Shown here: piece after piece, positions 30,966 through 39,209 of the stretch
How positions within the stretch are numbered: position 1 is the first letter of the stretch
How the letters are laid out: the number at the start of each line of letters is the position of its first letter
IMG/VR virus record: IMGVR_UViG_3300013102_000011
Coordinates: 1-51,974 of that record
DNA from: a virus
Reading direction: 5' to 3' (one strand)
Length of the DNA: 51,974 bases
Made by a program: the position numbers and the translations under genes
The notes under the pieces: model-generated
Seen by the model: the letters and a program-made list of their open reading frames with translations, nothing else
What the model was told of the DNA's origin: nothing
Database searches by the model: none

Positions 30966-32875
30966 AGGTATGGGTCGTCCGGGCGGCTGATCTTGGGTTT
31001 GAAGGGTGCAGACTTCGACGCGGCTGGTGCTTCCGGTACCGGCGCGATGTCAGCTTCCGCCCTGGCCCACTGTTCCTCCGTCCATCGGTCGATACCTTCG
31101 AGGAAGGCGGCTGCGCGGGCGTAACCGCGGCAGTCCAAAACCTCATTTCGACCGTAGACGTTCTCCCACTGGTACCGCCGGAAGCCCTTGACCAGCCTCG
31201 GCACGATTTCCTCGGCCGTGAGCTGTTTGAAGTATTCTTCACCGTACTGGGGGAAATGACAATAGCCGTAGGGAAGTTGTTCGCCGCTCTCGTCGGTCGG
31301 TTTCTCTTGCTTCAACCACCCGTAAAGCTCCGTTTTTACCAAGGAACTCCCGACGGGCCACAGTTTTACGCTCCGGCCCTTGCGTTTACCCTGCACGGTT
31401 ACTTCGACGGCCTTCGGCTGGCCGATGATCATCTGGTAGCTGTCGCGGCCGTCGACGGCGATCACCCGGTTGGCGGCCTGGCCGCGCACGAACTGGTAGA
31501 CGGTGTTGGTGTTGTAGCCGGAGTCGATCGCCATGCGCGTGATCCGCGCCCGGCCGCCTGCGGTGGTGGTGAATTCCTCGTCCAGGATCTCGGCCAGCTT
31601 CGGCCACGGGCTGTTCGGGCCGGTCAGCTGCGAGGTGTCGCCCGGGATCACCCGGTAATCGACCGACCAGCTCTCCATGCGCCGGCCGTAGGCCACGATC
31701 TCGACCTCGAGGCGGTCTTTCTGGACGTCGACGCCGGCCACCAGCAGCACACCCCCGAACGGGATGGTGCCGACCAGGTACAGCTCGCGGCGGTCGTACA
31801 GCTTCTTCCATTCCGGCGCGTCGCCCTCGCCCTTGTAGGTCTCGCCCAGGACGGTGTTGATGAACGACTTCCGTTCCTCGGTGTTCTTGTGCGAGGCCAG
31901 CCACTCCCGGGCCAGCTGCTCCCAGCTGGCGTTCGGCGAATATGAATACGCCGCCCAAATGTGGAAGCTGGCGTGCCTCGGCTCCGCGTTGGGGTTGGTG
32001 GCCACCAACCCATACCGCTTGTCGCCGGCGAGGTTGCGGCGGTCGGCCTCCTCGACCATCCAGCGCTGGTGCTTGTACTCGATCACGCAGCCGTTGTGCA
32101 CGCAGGCGAAGTGCGCGGTCTCCGGCTTGTCCTTGTCCCAGCGCAGGTTCTGCCATTTCAGCACCTGCGGCTCGTCGCAGTGCGGGCACGGCACGTGGTA
32201 GTACCGCATGTCGCCGCGTTCGAACTGGCGCTTGATGCGGCTGGTCTGGTCCAGGGTCGGCGTGCTGCCGAGCAGGAACTTGCGATTGAAGAAGAATTCC
32301 GCGCGGCGCTTGCCCAGGGTGATCTGGTCGCCTTCCTCGCCCGCGGTGGCCGCGTAGCCGTCGACCTCATCGAACAGCACCAGGCGCATCGACACACGGC
32401 GGAAGCCGCGCGGGCTGTCGGCGCCCACCATGCGGAGCTGGCCGCCGGGGAACAGCTTGTGCAGGATCGTGTTGCCGGCCTCGCGGCGCCCGGTCTCCGG
32501 GAACAGCGGCTGCAGCACCGGCGTGTCGCGGATCATCGGGCCGATCTCGTCTTTCGAGTAGCCCGCGGCGTCGCCGATCGTCGGCTGCACGATCATGATC
32601 GGGCACGGGTCGTAGTGGACGTAGTAGCCGACCGTGTGGTTGATGATCTTGGTCCAGCCGACGCGGGCGGACTTCATGCAGGTCACCGTCTCGATCTGGC
32701 GGTCCGTAATTGCGTCCATAATCCCGCGCTGGTACGGGATCGTGCGCCAGCGGCCGACCTCGGCGGACGATTCCGCCGACAGCACGGCGTGCCGGTCCGC
32801 CCACTGCGATAGCGTGAGTTTCGGCGGCGGGCGCCAGGCCTGGCGTATGGCCTCGGCCAGGACGTCAGCGTCCAT
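30962..32875 (-). CDS. terL: Terminase large subunit (lambda gpA-like)
   Basis: A 637-aa protein. ATPase motif KSARVGWTK (68-76), Walker B LVLFDE with Asp169-Glu170, a zinc-like CPHC (230-233) with C258/C263, and the nuclease start GVDVQKDRLEVE with Asp383. The gpA type usually cuts at cos sites. It overlaps gpW by 4 nt and the small subunit by 11 nt. Confidence 0.94.
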   Translation of the reverse strand: MDADVLAEAIRQAWRPPPKLTLSQWADRHAVLSAESSAEVGRWRTIPYQRGIMDAITDRQIETVTCMKSARVGWTKIINHTVGYYVHYDPCPIMIVQPTIGDAAGYSKDEIGPMIRDTPVLQPLFPETGRREAGNTILHKLFPGGQLRMVGADSPRGFRRVSMRLVLFDEVDGYAATAGEEGDQITLGKRRAEFFFNRKFLLGSTPTLDQTSRIKRQFERGDMRYYHVPCPHCDEPQVLKWQNLRWDKDKPETAHFACVHNGCVIEYKHQRWMVEEADRRNLAGDKRYGLVATNPNAEPRHASFHIWAAYSYSPNASWEQLAREWLASHKNTEERKSFINTVLGETYKGEGDAPEWKKLYDRRELYLVGTIPFGGVLLVAGVDVQKDRLEVEIVAYGRRMESWSVDYRVIPGDTSQLTGPNSPWPKLAEILDEEFTTTAGGRARITRMAIDSGYNTNTVYQFVRGQAANRVIAVDGRDSYQMIIGQPKAVEVTVQGKRKGRSVKLWPVGSSLVKTELYGWLKQEKPTDESGEQLPYGYCHFPQYGEEYFKQLTAEEIVPRLVKGFRRYQWENVYGRNEVLDCRGYARAAAFLEGIDRWTEEQWARAEADIAPVPEAPAASKSAPFKPKISRPDDPYL

Positions 32876-33491
32876 CTGCCACCTCGACCAGCGCCTCGTT
32901 GATCAGGTCCTCGAGGATCTCGATGTCGCGGAAGGTCAGCGTCGGGATACGGCCCTTGGCCTTGGTCGGCACGGCGAGGAGTTTGGTTTTTGCCGTGGTG
33001 ATCATGCCGACAAACTTGACCTTGATCAGTTCGGCATCCACGAGCCTCCCGGCGCGCTCCTCGTGGTCGAGCCGAGCGTCCTCGGATCGGTAGAACTCCG
33101 TCCGGCGCTTGCTCTGCGCGATCGATGGCAGCCCGGTGCCGTCATCGACTTCGTCATCGTCATCGAGGCTTCGCTGGGTCGTGGTCAGGGGGGCGGGTGG
33201 CTTCTCCTTCGCCGTGGCCGTCTTGCCGCGCCGCTGCTCCCAGCCCTTTCTGGCGCCCTCCGACATCGCCGCCTTGTCGCGCACCTGGGTCACGTCACGG
33301 CTGCGACCCCAGTGCTTGGCTGCGGCATCCGGATCGGTGATGACCGGGCGCTTGCTTCCCGAGCGGAGGGTGATCTCGCCGACGCAGCTGGCCGGGATCT
33401 TGCCGTCGGCCACGGCGCGGCGGACGTACTCGCCGGAGACGCCAAGCTGTCGGCCGAACTCGCGGAGGCTGATTCCTTGCTGGGGTGACAT
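32865..33491 (-). CDS. terS: Terminase small subunit (Nu1-like)
   Basis: A 208-aa protein from MSPQQGISLREFG at 33491. Winged-HTH: SLREFGRQLGVSGEYVRRAVADGKIP. A charged middle (residues 85-120) precedes a helical oligomerisation part. It recognises packaging sites, which in lambda lie just upstream of its gene. Confidence 0.85.
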   Translation of the reverse strand: MSPQQGISLREFGRQLGVSGEYVRRAVADGKIPASCVGEITLRSGSKRPVITDPDAAAKHWGRSRDVTQVRDKAAMSEGARKGWEQRRGKTATAKEKPPAPLTTTQRSLDDDDEVDDGTGLPSIAQSKRRTEFYRSEDARLDHEERAGRLVDAELIKVKFVGMITTAKTKLLAVPTKAKGRIPTLTFRDIEILEDLINEALVEVADGR

Positions 33492-33930
33492 TGAGCGGTG
33501 CGCGCCGGGCTCGTGCGTGTTGTTGACGATTCTACGGTGTTGACAACTGCACCGGCAACGGATGGCACGGTGGTTTCGCGGGAATGCGCGGGATGGCAAC
33601 CACGTACAGCGGCCGTGAACGTTCAGTTTTCGCCGGTGATGGCTTGATGGGCCTGCATTCGGCTCGCCATCGTTCTATCCGTGTTGTAAATGGCGCCTAC
33701 TCGCTTTCAGCGTTGCATATAGCGATGCCGGGCAGTCGCCGTCCCCCGTGATCCGACATCGCCAGGGAGGACCCGCTCTTCACACGCCTGTGGATAACCT
33801 GTGCGTATCAACCCCTCTCCCTTGCCTCGCTTGGATTCGCGCATGGCTTCGCCTGCGTCTCGCCTCGTCGCATCGATCGCTGCTGTTGGTGTGGAGGTGG
33901 GCATGCACCCCATGCCCTGGTGCTGCTGGG
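33492..33930. other. 439-bp gene-free region upstream of terS; candidate cos and DnaA box
   Basis: No supported gene. The minus strand carries a perfect DnaA-box consensus TTATCCACA at 33789-33797. The position matches the lambda cos region (just before Nu1), but no staggered-cut palindrome is obvious. Mixed GC with AT-richer stretches at 33683-33722. Confidence 0.5.
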
Positions 33931-34674
33931 TCAGCGACCGGTGCCGATCTCGACACCACGCGACACGCTGTTAGCACGCTCGCTCGCGCTCTTGCCCGAG
34001 GCGATGGCCCTGCGCAGCGCTTTGTCGAATGCCTGGTAGTAGCCCTGGTCCACCTCACGTTGAGCGATGAGATCCATCTCGAACTCCCGCTTGATGGTGA
34101 CCCCCCGCTTGAAGGCGTACACGATGCGCAGCGGATAGCGTTCCTCACCGGTGCGCTGTGCGATGACCTCGTTGCCCCACTTCCGGGCCTGGAAGATGAA
34201 GGGCAGCCGCTTGTCCTTGCGCTGGCCCCTGGCCCCGAAGCTGCGATTCAGTTCGCCCTGGCGCTGGGCACGCTTGATGCGGGCGATCATCGCTGCAGGT
34301 CGCTTGCCGGTGGGGACGCGGCCTGATCCCGAGCGCAGGTTCTCCTGTTCCAGGATCGCTCGGCCGTGTGTGCCGCCCTGTCGCTTGCCGCCTGTGATGT
34401 GATCGATCAGGTACGACCGCTTCTCCTCGATGCCGACCTCGGCGTAGACCGTGGGCCAGTCGCCCTTGTCGGCCTTGTTCACCTGGACGCCGCTCTGGCT
34501 GAACTTGTTCCGCAGCTCCATTGCTCTGGCCATCTCGGTTTTCTCCGCGCGCTGCACCTGGAAGGCGAGCGTGGTGAGGGCCGATGCGGTGGCGAAGGGG
34601 ATCTGCTTGCCGGTGAAGTCGCCGAGGGCGTGGGCAAGCACGGATGCGTCGGAGCTGATCTGGACGTAGGCCAT
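33931..34674 (-). CDS. Hypothetical protein upstream of terminase, minor-tail-Z-like layout
   Basis: A 247-aa basic protein. ATG 34674 is preferred over the TTG frame extension. The N-terminal FATASALTTLAFQVQRAEKTEMARAMELRNKFSQ resembles the helical start of lambda gpZ-type minor tail proteins; the rest is basic with beta-type segments. Position before terS is odd for a tail protein, so it might also be a packaging or injection protein. Moderate to low family confidence. Confidence 0.55.
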   Translation of the reverse strand: MAYVQISSDASVLAHALGDFTGKQIPFATASALTTLAFQVQRAEKTEMARAMELRNKFSQSGVQVNKADKGDWPTVYAEVGIEEKRSYLIDHITGGKRQGGTHGRAILEQENLRSGSGRVPTGKRPAAMIARIKRAQRQGELNRSFGARGQRKDKRLPFIFQARKWGNEVIAQRTGEERYPLRIVYAFKRGVTIKREFEMDLIAQREVDQGYYQAFDKALRRAIASGKSASERANSVSRGVEIGTGR

Positions 34675-34712
34675 GGGGAGGATGTTGTTCCCGATGCGAC
34701 CGGAACGCAAGC

Positions 34713-35006
34713 GCCGCAAGGGTTTTGCGGTGGCGTTGTAGTAGGCGTAGTAGCGATGTAGTGCCGGGAACCCTTGTGCTGCTTGCCTCTCCTACACTTA
34801 CTACACTTACTACAGTAATTTATTTATTTCTTTCATGGGGTATCCATGTTTGTAATTCGCTTTTGTTGATGTGGTTTCTCTATAGGGGGGTGTGTCAGGG
34901 GATCGGTAGTTTCCGTAGTTTTCGTAGTAAACCCTTGCGGCACAATGGCTGACGCCACTACACCGCTACTACAAACGCCTGTCGCTACTACGCTCGCTGC
35001 GTAGTG
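34713..35006. repeat. Iteron cluster of 9-bp GTAG/CTAC units, candidate origin or centromere
   Basis: Four blocks in alternating orientation. 34738-34763: GTAGTAGGC, GTAGTAGCG, GTAGTG. 34792-34818: CTACACTTA twice, then CTACAGTAA. 34906-34932: GTAGTTTCC, GTAGTTTTC, GTAGTAAAC. 34955-34991: CCACTACAC, CGCTACTAC twice, then GTAGTG at 35001. Flanked by a 12-bp inverted repeat CCGCAAGGGTTT (34714-34725) / AAACCCTTGCGG (34929-34940). An AT-rich stretch (34812-34835) lies between the second and third blocks. Confidence 0.8.
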
Positions 35007-35029
35007 CGGTATCCACATTTGCAATTGGC
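34839..35029. repeat. 22-bp direct repeat pair GGTATCCA...
   Basis: Copies at 34839-34860 and 35008-35029 agree at 18 of 22 positions. The second contains GTATCCACA, one mismatch from a DnaA box. They flank the third and fourth iteron blocks. Confidence 0.65.
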
Positions 35030-35075
35030 GATATGGATGTGCGAGGATCGCGCCGTCCCCAAAGGTATCCAGATT

Positions 35076-35453
35076 ATGAACTTTGAAGATGAATTCCTCG
35101 CCCGCTTCGCTCGCGTCCGCATCCTCTCGCGGTCCTTCCCGTTGCAGGACTTCGCCGTGCTGTGCCTGATGGCAAAGCAGCCGGACCGCCGCTTCGAGGT
35201 GCAGCAGATCGCCGACGCTGTGGAGACCGCATATACCAACGCCTGGAACTCGATGCGTCGCCTGCAGCTGGCCGGCCTGGTGCTCGGCGGTAGGTTGAAC
35301 GATGCCGGCCGCGAGGCCATGGGCATAGATCCCGACTGGGTTGCGCCCAATCCGCTCGACAAGCCATGGCGCGGTGATGGGCAGGTCGAGCCGCCCGCCG
35401 CGCCCGCGCGCGAGGCGCCGGCCGTCGTGCCGGATCCACGCGAGCTGTTCTGA
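35076..35453 (+). CDS. Winged-helix-like regulatory protein
   Basis: A 125-aa protein starting MNFEDEF at 35076. Residues 20-80 (LQDFAVLCLMAKQPDRRFEVQQI then NAWNSMRRLQLAGLVLGGRLNDAGRE) have a helix-turn-helix-wing layout of MarR/PadR-like or replication-initiator-type domains. The C-terminus is proline/alanine-rich. The only plus-strand gene here, it begins 47 nt after the iteron region and may bind it. Initiator, partition or regulator cannot be told apart. Confidence 0.65.
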   Translation: MNFEDEFLARFARVRILSRSFPLQDFAVLCLMAKQPDRRFEVQQIADAVETAYTNAWNSMRRLQLAGLVLGGRLNDAGREAMGIDPDWVAPNPLDKPWRGDGQVEPPAAPAREAPAVVPDPRELF

Positions 35454-35460
35454 CACGGAA

Positions 35461-35487
35461 AAGCCCGGGCATGACCCGGGCTTCTTT
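35461..35487 (+). terminator. Intrinsic terminator after the winged-helix gene
   Basis: Arms AAGCCCGGG (35461-35469) and CCCGGGCTT (35475-35483), loop CATGA, followed by CTTTATT. Also usable for the converging minus-strand operon. The gap 35488-35617 shows nothing else. Confidence 0.85.
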
Positions 35488-35617
35488 ATTCCAGCGCGTG
35501 ATTGTGTCGGCGATCAGTTCTGCATGCGGCTGCCCTCGGCTGGGTGGATGGGCGGGTCGAGCCTCGATTGTCGGCCCGTCGCGCGCACGGCGTCAACCGC
35601 GCGCACGTGGCCGCGCC

Positions 35618-35938
35618 TCACCTGGTCGGCCGCCACCTGCACCCGGCGCAATCCCAACCATGTGCCGCTGGGTAGTTCTCGCCGTTGGGGCCGATGCCGA
35701 CGCCGTCGTGTGTGGCGCAGCGCTGCTCGAACCAGCGAGGGTGCCAGCGCAGCACCAGCTTCATCACCGGCTGCCAGTCTGGCCTGGCCTTGCCTGGCGC
35801 GGCCACGTTCACCGAGTCGAGAACGCTGGCCTTTCTCCGCCCGGTATCGTGCCACCTGCCCTCGGCGAACGGCGGGCGGTTGTGGCAGGGCGGCGTGTTT
35901 TCCTGCAGCAGCAGGTTAGCGGGCTGGCCACCAATCAT
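35618..35938 (-). CDS. Hypothetical zinc-knuckle-like phage protein
   Basis: A 106-aa protein. C-terminal HDGVGIGPNGENYPAAHGWD followed by CAGCRW is a recurring small-phage-protein signature that may bind zinc with an upstream Cys-Ala-Thr-His. The ATG overlaps the upstream stop (ATGA). Last gene of the accessory operon from promoter P2. Confidence 0.7.
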   Translation of the reverse strand: MIGGQPANLLLQENTPPCHNRPPFAEGRWHDTGRRKASVLDSVNVAAPGKARPDWQPVMKLVLRWHPRWFEQRCATHDGVGIGPNGENYPAAHGWDCAGCRWRPTR

Positions 35939-36390
35939 GCGAACGCCCCGGGCGGCGGCTTGACGCCGCGGAAGTTGAGCTTCCGCATGGCCTCAAGCAC
36001 GCTCTCGCCGAACCGCTGCTCGCGCACGTAGGTGTGCACGTTCGGGTAGCGATCCCGGTTGTGCTGGCTGTGCCAGAAACGATCCGGCACCTCGCGCCGG
36101 AAGTCGGCCAGGTCGAAGTCGTAGTACCGCTCCAGCGAGCGGCCACCGCCTCCATAGATGCCGCTGTACAGAAGCACCGGGTATCCGACACCATCCCAGG
36201 CCTGAACCTCATGCACCACCTTCGATCCGATAAATCCGCCGGGTGTTGGGCCGATATGGCTCACGCTCTCGCCCGCCACCACGTAGGGCTCACGCCGCTT
36301 GTCCATCGCATGGATGCCAGCGATACTGACGCCTGCTGCTGCCGCTGCTGCACCGAGCAGCTTGAGAAAACCTCGTCTCGTGAGGTTCAT
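35935..36390 (-). CDS. Putative Tat-exported hypothetical protein
   Basis: A 151-aa protein with N-terminus NLTRRGFLKLLGAAAAAAG, a textbook twin-arginine signal (RR at 5-6, FLK) and hydrophobic Ala run. The mature part has Gly-rich YSGIYGGGGRSLERYYDFDLADF and His-rich WHSQHNRDRYPNVHT. Tat export would imply folding, perhaps with a cofactor, before transport. No enzyme family recognised. Confidence 0.65.
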   Translation of the reverse strand: MNLTRRGFLKLLGAAAAAAGVSIAGIHAMDKRREPYVVAGESVSHIGPTPGGFIGSKVVHEVQAWDGVGYPVLLYSGIYGGGGRSLERYYDFDLADFRREVPDRFWHSQHNRDRYPNVHTYVREQRFGESVLEAMRKLNFRGVKPPPGAFA

Positions 36391-36408
36391 TGTTGCCCTC
36401 CTTCGGGC

Positions 36409-36528
36409 CTATTCATCATGCGGTTTGCGCGTGCGACCGCGCACGATCTTAACCAGCTCCCACACGATCATGGCGCCCAGGGCGATTGCCCCGAGCAGCA
36501 TGAAGGGATCGGCGAGGGCCTGTTTCAC
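36409..36528 (-). CDS. Tiny single-TM protein
   Basis: 39 aa; the GTG at 36528 overlaps the upstream stop (GTGA). One membrane helix (PFMLLGAIALGAMIVWELV) and a basic tail. Function unknown. Confidence 0.6.
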   Translation of the reverse strand: MKQALADPFMLLGAIALGAMIVWELVKIVRGRTRKPHDE

Positions 36529-36686
36529 GGATCGAGCCTCCTTCTGCTCTCCCTGATGATGGTGGCGATCGCCGAGGCAATCTCCGATATCACCGCGGCG
36601 ACACCGAAGCTGGTTACCAGGATCAGGATGCACGCCGCAGCGAAGGGCCAGAAGCTGGTGAGCACCAGTCGCAGGATCTCAGTCAT
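36525..36686 (-). CDS. Tiny membrane protein (53 aa)
   Basis: ATG 36686 overlaps the upstream stop (ATGA). It reads MTEILRLVLTSFWPFAAACI, LILVTSFGVAAVISEIASAI, then a basic RESRRRLDP. One or two membrane helices. Coupled at both ends to neighbours, which supports it as a gene. Confidence 0.65.
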   Translation of the reverse strand: MTEILRLVLTSFWPFAAACILILVTSFGVAAVISEIASAIATIIRESRRRLDP

Positions 36687-37018
36687 CTCCAACCCCGCAG
36701 CCACTCGCCGAATGTGACGCCGCCGTCGTAGCGCAGGAACTGCTGGTATCGCTGTTGCGACCTGGTCAGTTTCGGAGGCGGCGGGCTGTGCTCCTGCACC
36801 GCTGCCCGGCCGGCGTCGGTGACCATGAACAGGTCGTCTTCGCCAGCCAGCGCGAAGCCGACGCGCCTGGTCATCAGGCCCTGCTCGACCAGGGCCATGC
36901 AGTGCGGGTGGTCTCTGCTGCCCTCGCCGGTGACGAAGCGGTTTCGGTAGCTCTGGCCGCGCCCATGCTCGTCCAGGCCGAGCGAGTGTTGCAGGATCTG
37001 CAGTTGCGCCTTATCCAC
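36683..37018 (-). CDS. Hypothetical 111-aa protein, winged-helix-like
   Basis: GTG start at 37018. Pattern QILQHSLGLDEHGRG, CMALVEQGLMTRRVG, then FMVTDAGRAAVQEH resembles a small winged-helix fold (helix, recognition helix, beta wing with T-D-A-G-R). The C-terminus is Pro-rich then helical. Could be a regulator; same operon as tiny membrane proteins. Confidence 0.6.
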   Translation of the reverse strand: MDKAQLQILQHSLGLDEHGRGQSYRNRFVTGEGSRDHPHCMALVEQGLMTRRVGFALAGEDDLFMVTDAGRAAVQEHSPPPPKLTRSQQRYQQFLRYDGGVTFGEWLRGWR

Positions 37019-37172
37019 GGCATGCCCCTCGCAGCAACCAGCAGACCCAACGCCATGCAGCGCGCGCTGTGTTGGCCGCGGCCATGACCATCAGCCACAG
37101 CCCGCAGCCGGCGCCCAGGATCACCAGGGCGACCAGCAGCGCGATTACCTCGTTGTAGAAGTTGGTGATCAC
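37011..37172 (-). CDS. Tiny membrane protein (53 aa)
   Basis: The GTG at 37172 overlaps the previous stop (GTGA). It begins MITNFYNEVIALLVALVILG then AGCGLWLMVMAA and a Trp/Arg tail. One membrane helix. Unusual Cys/Trp-rich end. Function unknown. Confidence 0.55.
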   Translation of the reverse strand: MITNFYNEVIALLVALVILGAGCGLWLMVMAAANTARAAWRWVCWLLRGACRG

Positions 37173-37339
37173 TGCGCCACCTCGCCCAGCGGGTCCGGCG
37201 GTGCGATGATCGGAAGACCGTGGTGTTCGAGCTGCGCCTCGGTGTCGAACTGGCAGATGCTGGCGTGCTCAAAGAACTCGTCGCCGTCGATGAACAGCTC
37301 ATCGCAGTGCGGACAGCAGTAGCAGGTTGGGTCAGCCAT
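37169..37339 (-). CDS. Small C2H2/C2HC zinc-finger-like protein
   Basis: 56 aa from MADPTCYCCPHCDELF at 37339. Residues CPHC...HASIC form a C2HC/C2H2 finger (12-13-residue loop FIDGDEFFE). Probably binds zinc and nucleic acid or protein. Confidence 0.65.
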   Translation of the reverse strand: MADPTCYCCPHCDELFIDGDEFFEHASICQFDTEAQLEHHGLPIIAPPDPLGEVAQ

Positions 37340-37553
37340 TTTTCGGGTACTCCAAGCTCGCTGGGTGAGCACGGCACCACCACAGAAGTTTCCTACGCCC
37401 GGAGGCGTCGCGTATTTTCAGGTAGCCCTTGAGGGCGCTGTCCTCCCCAAGGATCACCGCACACTCGCCTGCATGCTCCCCGGTCTTGACCACGACGGTC
37501 ATCCCGGCCTTAGCAGGCACGCCGTGCTCTTTCCTGATCTCGGCAATGCTCAC
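37332..37553 (-). CDS. Hypothetical 73-aa KOW-like protein
   Basis: MTVVVKTGEHAGECAVILGEDSALKGYLKI has the beta-turn-beta layout of small KOW/SH3-type domains (V-x-G-x-x-A-G). It could bind RNA or ribosome/polymerase parts. Weak family call. Confidence 0.6.
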   Translation of the reverse strand: MSIAEIRKEHGVPAKAGMTVVVKTGEHAGECAVILGEDSALKGYLKIRDASGRRKLLWWCRAHPASLEYPKNG

Positions 37554-38524
37554 GGCGTCACCTCCCCGGCCGCATGCTCCCGCAGCCGCTGCGCTACCGC
37601 GGCCAGTCCGCGGGCCAGAGCCGAGCCGGTACCGAGCCCATCACGCTCCGCCTGGATCGCTGGATTCCACGCGCAGTCCAGCGCGTCGGCCAGCTGCAGC
37701 TGCCAGGTCTGTCCGGTCGCCACCTCCGGCAGCGGCTCGCGCTTGGCGTAGGCGTCAAGCACCTCATCGATCTGGCCCAGGATCTTGCGCTTGGAATGCT
37801 CGATGATGGCCGGATGGCTCCAGGCCTCGATGCAGGCCCGGGCGTTTTTCAGCACCAGGCGCATGCGATTGGCGTGCGCACCGTAGTGCAGCGCGGCGTC
37901 GACGTACTGCTGGTCCACGGCCTGCGCGGTCGGGGCGGCGTAGAGCTTGGAGCCAGGACGTAGGCCGTTCCGCTCCACCAGCGGAGCAATCGGACCGGAG
38001 CCGATCCAGAACAGGCCGAAGTCGGCGCCGACGACGGCCACCGGCTCCCCCACCGGCTGGCGGGCGGCGAGGGCGGCTTCCTCATCATTTGCCCGGATGT
38101 ACTCGGCCTCGCTGTCGCCCATGTTGACCATCACCTGGCCGCTGACGGCACCAGCAGCACCGGCCACGAATGCAGCACGGGCCAGGCGCTGCTTGTCGGC
38201 GGGCATGCCGTCGATGCACCACTCCCGCTGCAGCGTATCCCACTCGTCGCCTTTGACCGGCATGGCTTCACTATCGCAGTACCAGCAGGACGGCGGCTTC
38301 CCGGCCTGGCACGGATGCGGGGGAGCGTAATTTTCCGTTTCCGCCTGGCTGTGCGCAGACAGCGCCGCCTCGGCTTCCTCGATCGCCTCGCGCAGACCGC
38401 CCCACTCCACGCAGTCGCCGCACGGCGGGGTGATGTGGCAGCTGCAGTTGCGCTTCGGCGGATGGTCGTTCCGTTCCAGCAGCAGCTGCAGCGCGGCGGC
38501 CAGCTGGTTGGTGACGGCGGTCAT
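37550..38524 (-). CDS. Ea22-like accessory protein
   Basis: A 324-aa mosaic. The N-terminal half has Cys pairs (CSCHITPPCGDC and CWYC) and a helical charged region. Near residues 180-200 it reads FWIGSGPIAPLVERNGLRPG and GSKLYAAPT, a signature of lambda Ea22/DUF-type early proteins. The C-terminal half is helical. Role unknown in lambda relatives; dispensable early gene class. Confidence 0.6.
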   Translation of the reverse strand: MTAVTNQLAAALQLLLERNDHPPKRNCSCHITPPCGDCVEWGGLREAIEEAEAALSAHSQAETENYAPPHPCQAGKPPSCWYCDSEAMPVKGDEWDTLQREWCIDGMPADKQRLARAAFVAGAAGAVSGQVMVNMGDSEAEYIRANDEEAALAARQPVGEPVAVVGADFGLFWIGSGPIAPLVERNGLRPGSKLYAAPTAQAVDQQYVDAALHYGAHANRMRLVLKNARACIEAWSHPAIIEHSKRKILGQIDEVLDAYAKREPLPEVATGQTWQLQLADALDCAWNPAIQAERDGLGTGSALARGLAAVAQRLREHAAGEVTP

Positions 38525-38715
38525 GGCTTCACCTCCTTCAATTCAGGGATCAAGGCCTTGACCTCGGGGATGATCCAGGTTCGAAGCCACAGCTTCGCAT
38601 CAGCTTCGGCTTCTTCCTTGGTGACACCCATTCTTCCAATCGTTCCGATGCTTGGGCCTTGTTCGAGCTTGCGCAGCAGCTCAGCCGCGCGCGTTTTCCG
38701 GGTCCGCTTAGCCAT
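38521..38715 (-). CDS. Hypothetical 64-aa basic protein
   Basis: MAKRTRKTRAAELLRKLEQG start at 38715, then TKEEAEADAKLWLRTWIIPE. Helical, basic N-terminus, acidic middle. Overlaps both neighbours. Function unknown. Confidence 0.6.
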   Translation of the reverse strand: MAKRTRKTRAAELLRKLEQGPSIGTIGRMGVTKEEAEADAKLWLRTWIIPEVKALIPELKEVKP

Positions 38716-39157
38716 GGCTGACCGCCTTGATGTAGGCGGCGATCGCGGCGTCGGCGATCTCGGCCACGCGCTCACCGTCCTCGGCCACCAGTTCGAAGTC
38801 GTCCGGGCCCATGGTGCCGGCGCCCCACGCCGACCACGTCCTGGTGCAGTCGAGGGCCTCGCCCAGCGCCTCGGCCACGGCCGCATGGACTGCCTCGCGG
38901 ACGGCCTCGGGGGGTTCGGACTGCCCGTTCATGATGGCGCAGGCATGCTCCGCCAGCGCCTTGTACTGCCCGCCGTTGATCTGCGCCTCGACGATGCCGC
39001 CACCGCTGGTGATCAGGAAGCTGGTGCGGCCCAGCGAGTAGCCCGGTTTCTCGGTGAGCTTATAGGCGGCGGTTTTCGCCCGCGACGGGCGGTCACCCAT
39101 CGCGTCGTAGACGCTGGCGACCGGGCTTGAGGGGTCGTTGTCGTGATGGTGGGTCAT
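38708..39157 (-). CDS. Hypothetical 149-aa protein
   Basis: Start MTHHHDNDPS at 39157. Mixed strands and helices: YSLGRTSFLITSGGGIVEAQ, then HACAIMNGQSEPPEAVREAV and a DDFELVAEDGERVAE hairpin. No family known to me. Member of the P2 accessory operon. Confidence 0.6.
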   Translation of the reverse strand: MTHHHDNDPSSPVASVYDAMGDRPSRAKTAAYKLTEKPGYSLGRTSFLITSGGGIVEAQINGGQYKALAEHACAIMNGQSEPPEAVREAVHAAVAEALGEALDCTRTWSAWGAGTMGPDDFELVAEDGERVAEIADAAIAAYIKAVSHG

Positions 39158-39209
39158 GTCCTTTCTCGATGGGATGGGAAGTGGCCCGGTTGCCCGGGCG
39201 GTGCAGCGG

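Noticed and set aside
34738-35006. CRISPR-like array
   Set aside because: Units are 9 bp, tandem and in both orientations, with no unique spacers.
35514-35855. 113-aa minus frame overlapping the zinc-knuckle gene
   Set aside because: Arg/Ala-rich; the other frame has conserved His/Cys/Trp residues and an ATGA-coupled start.
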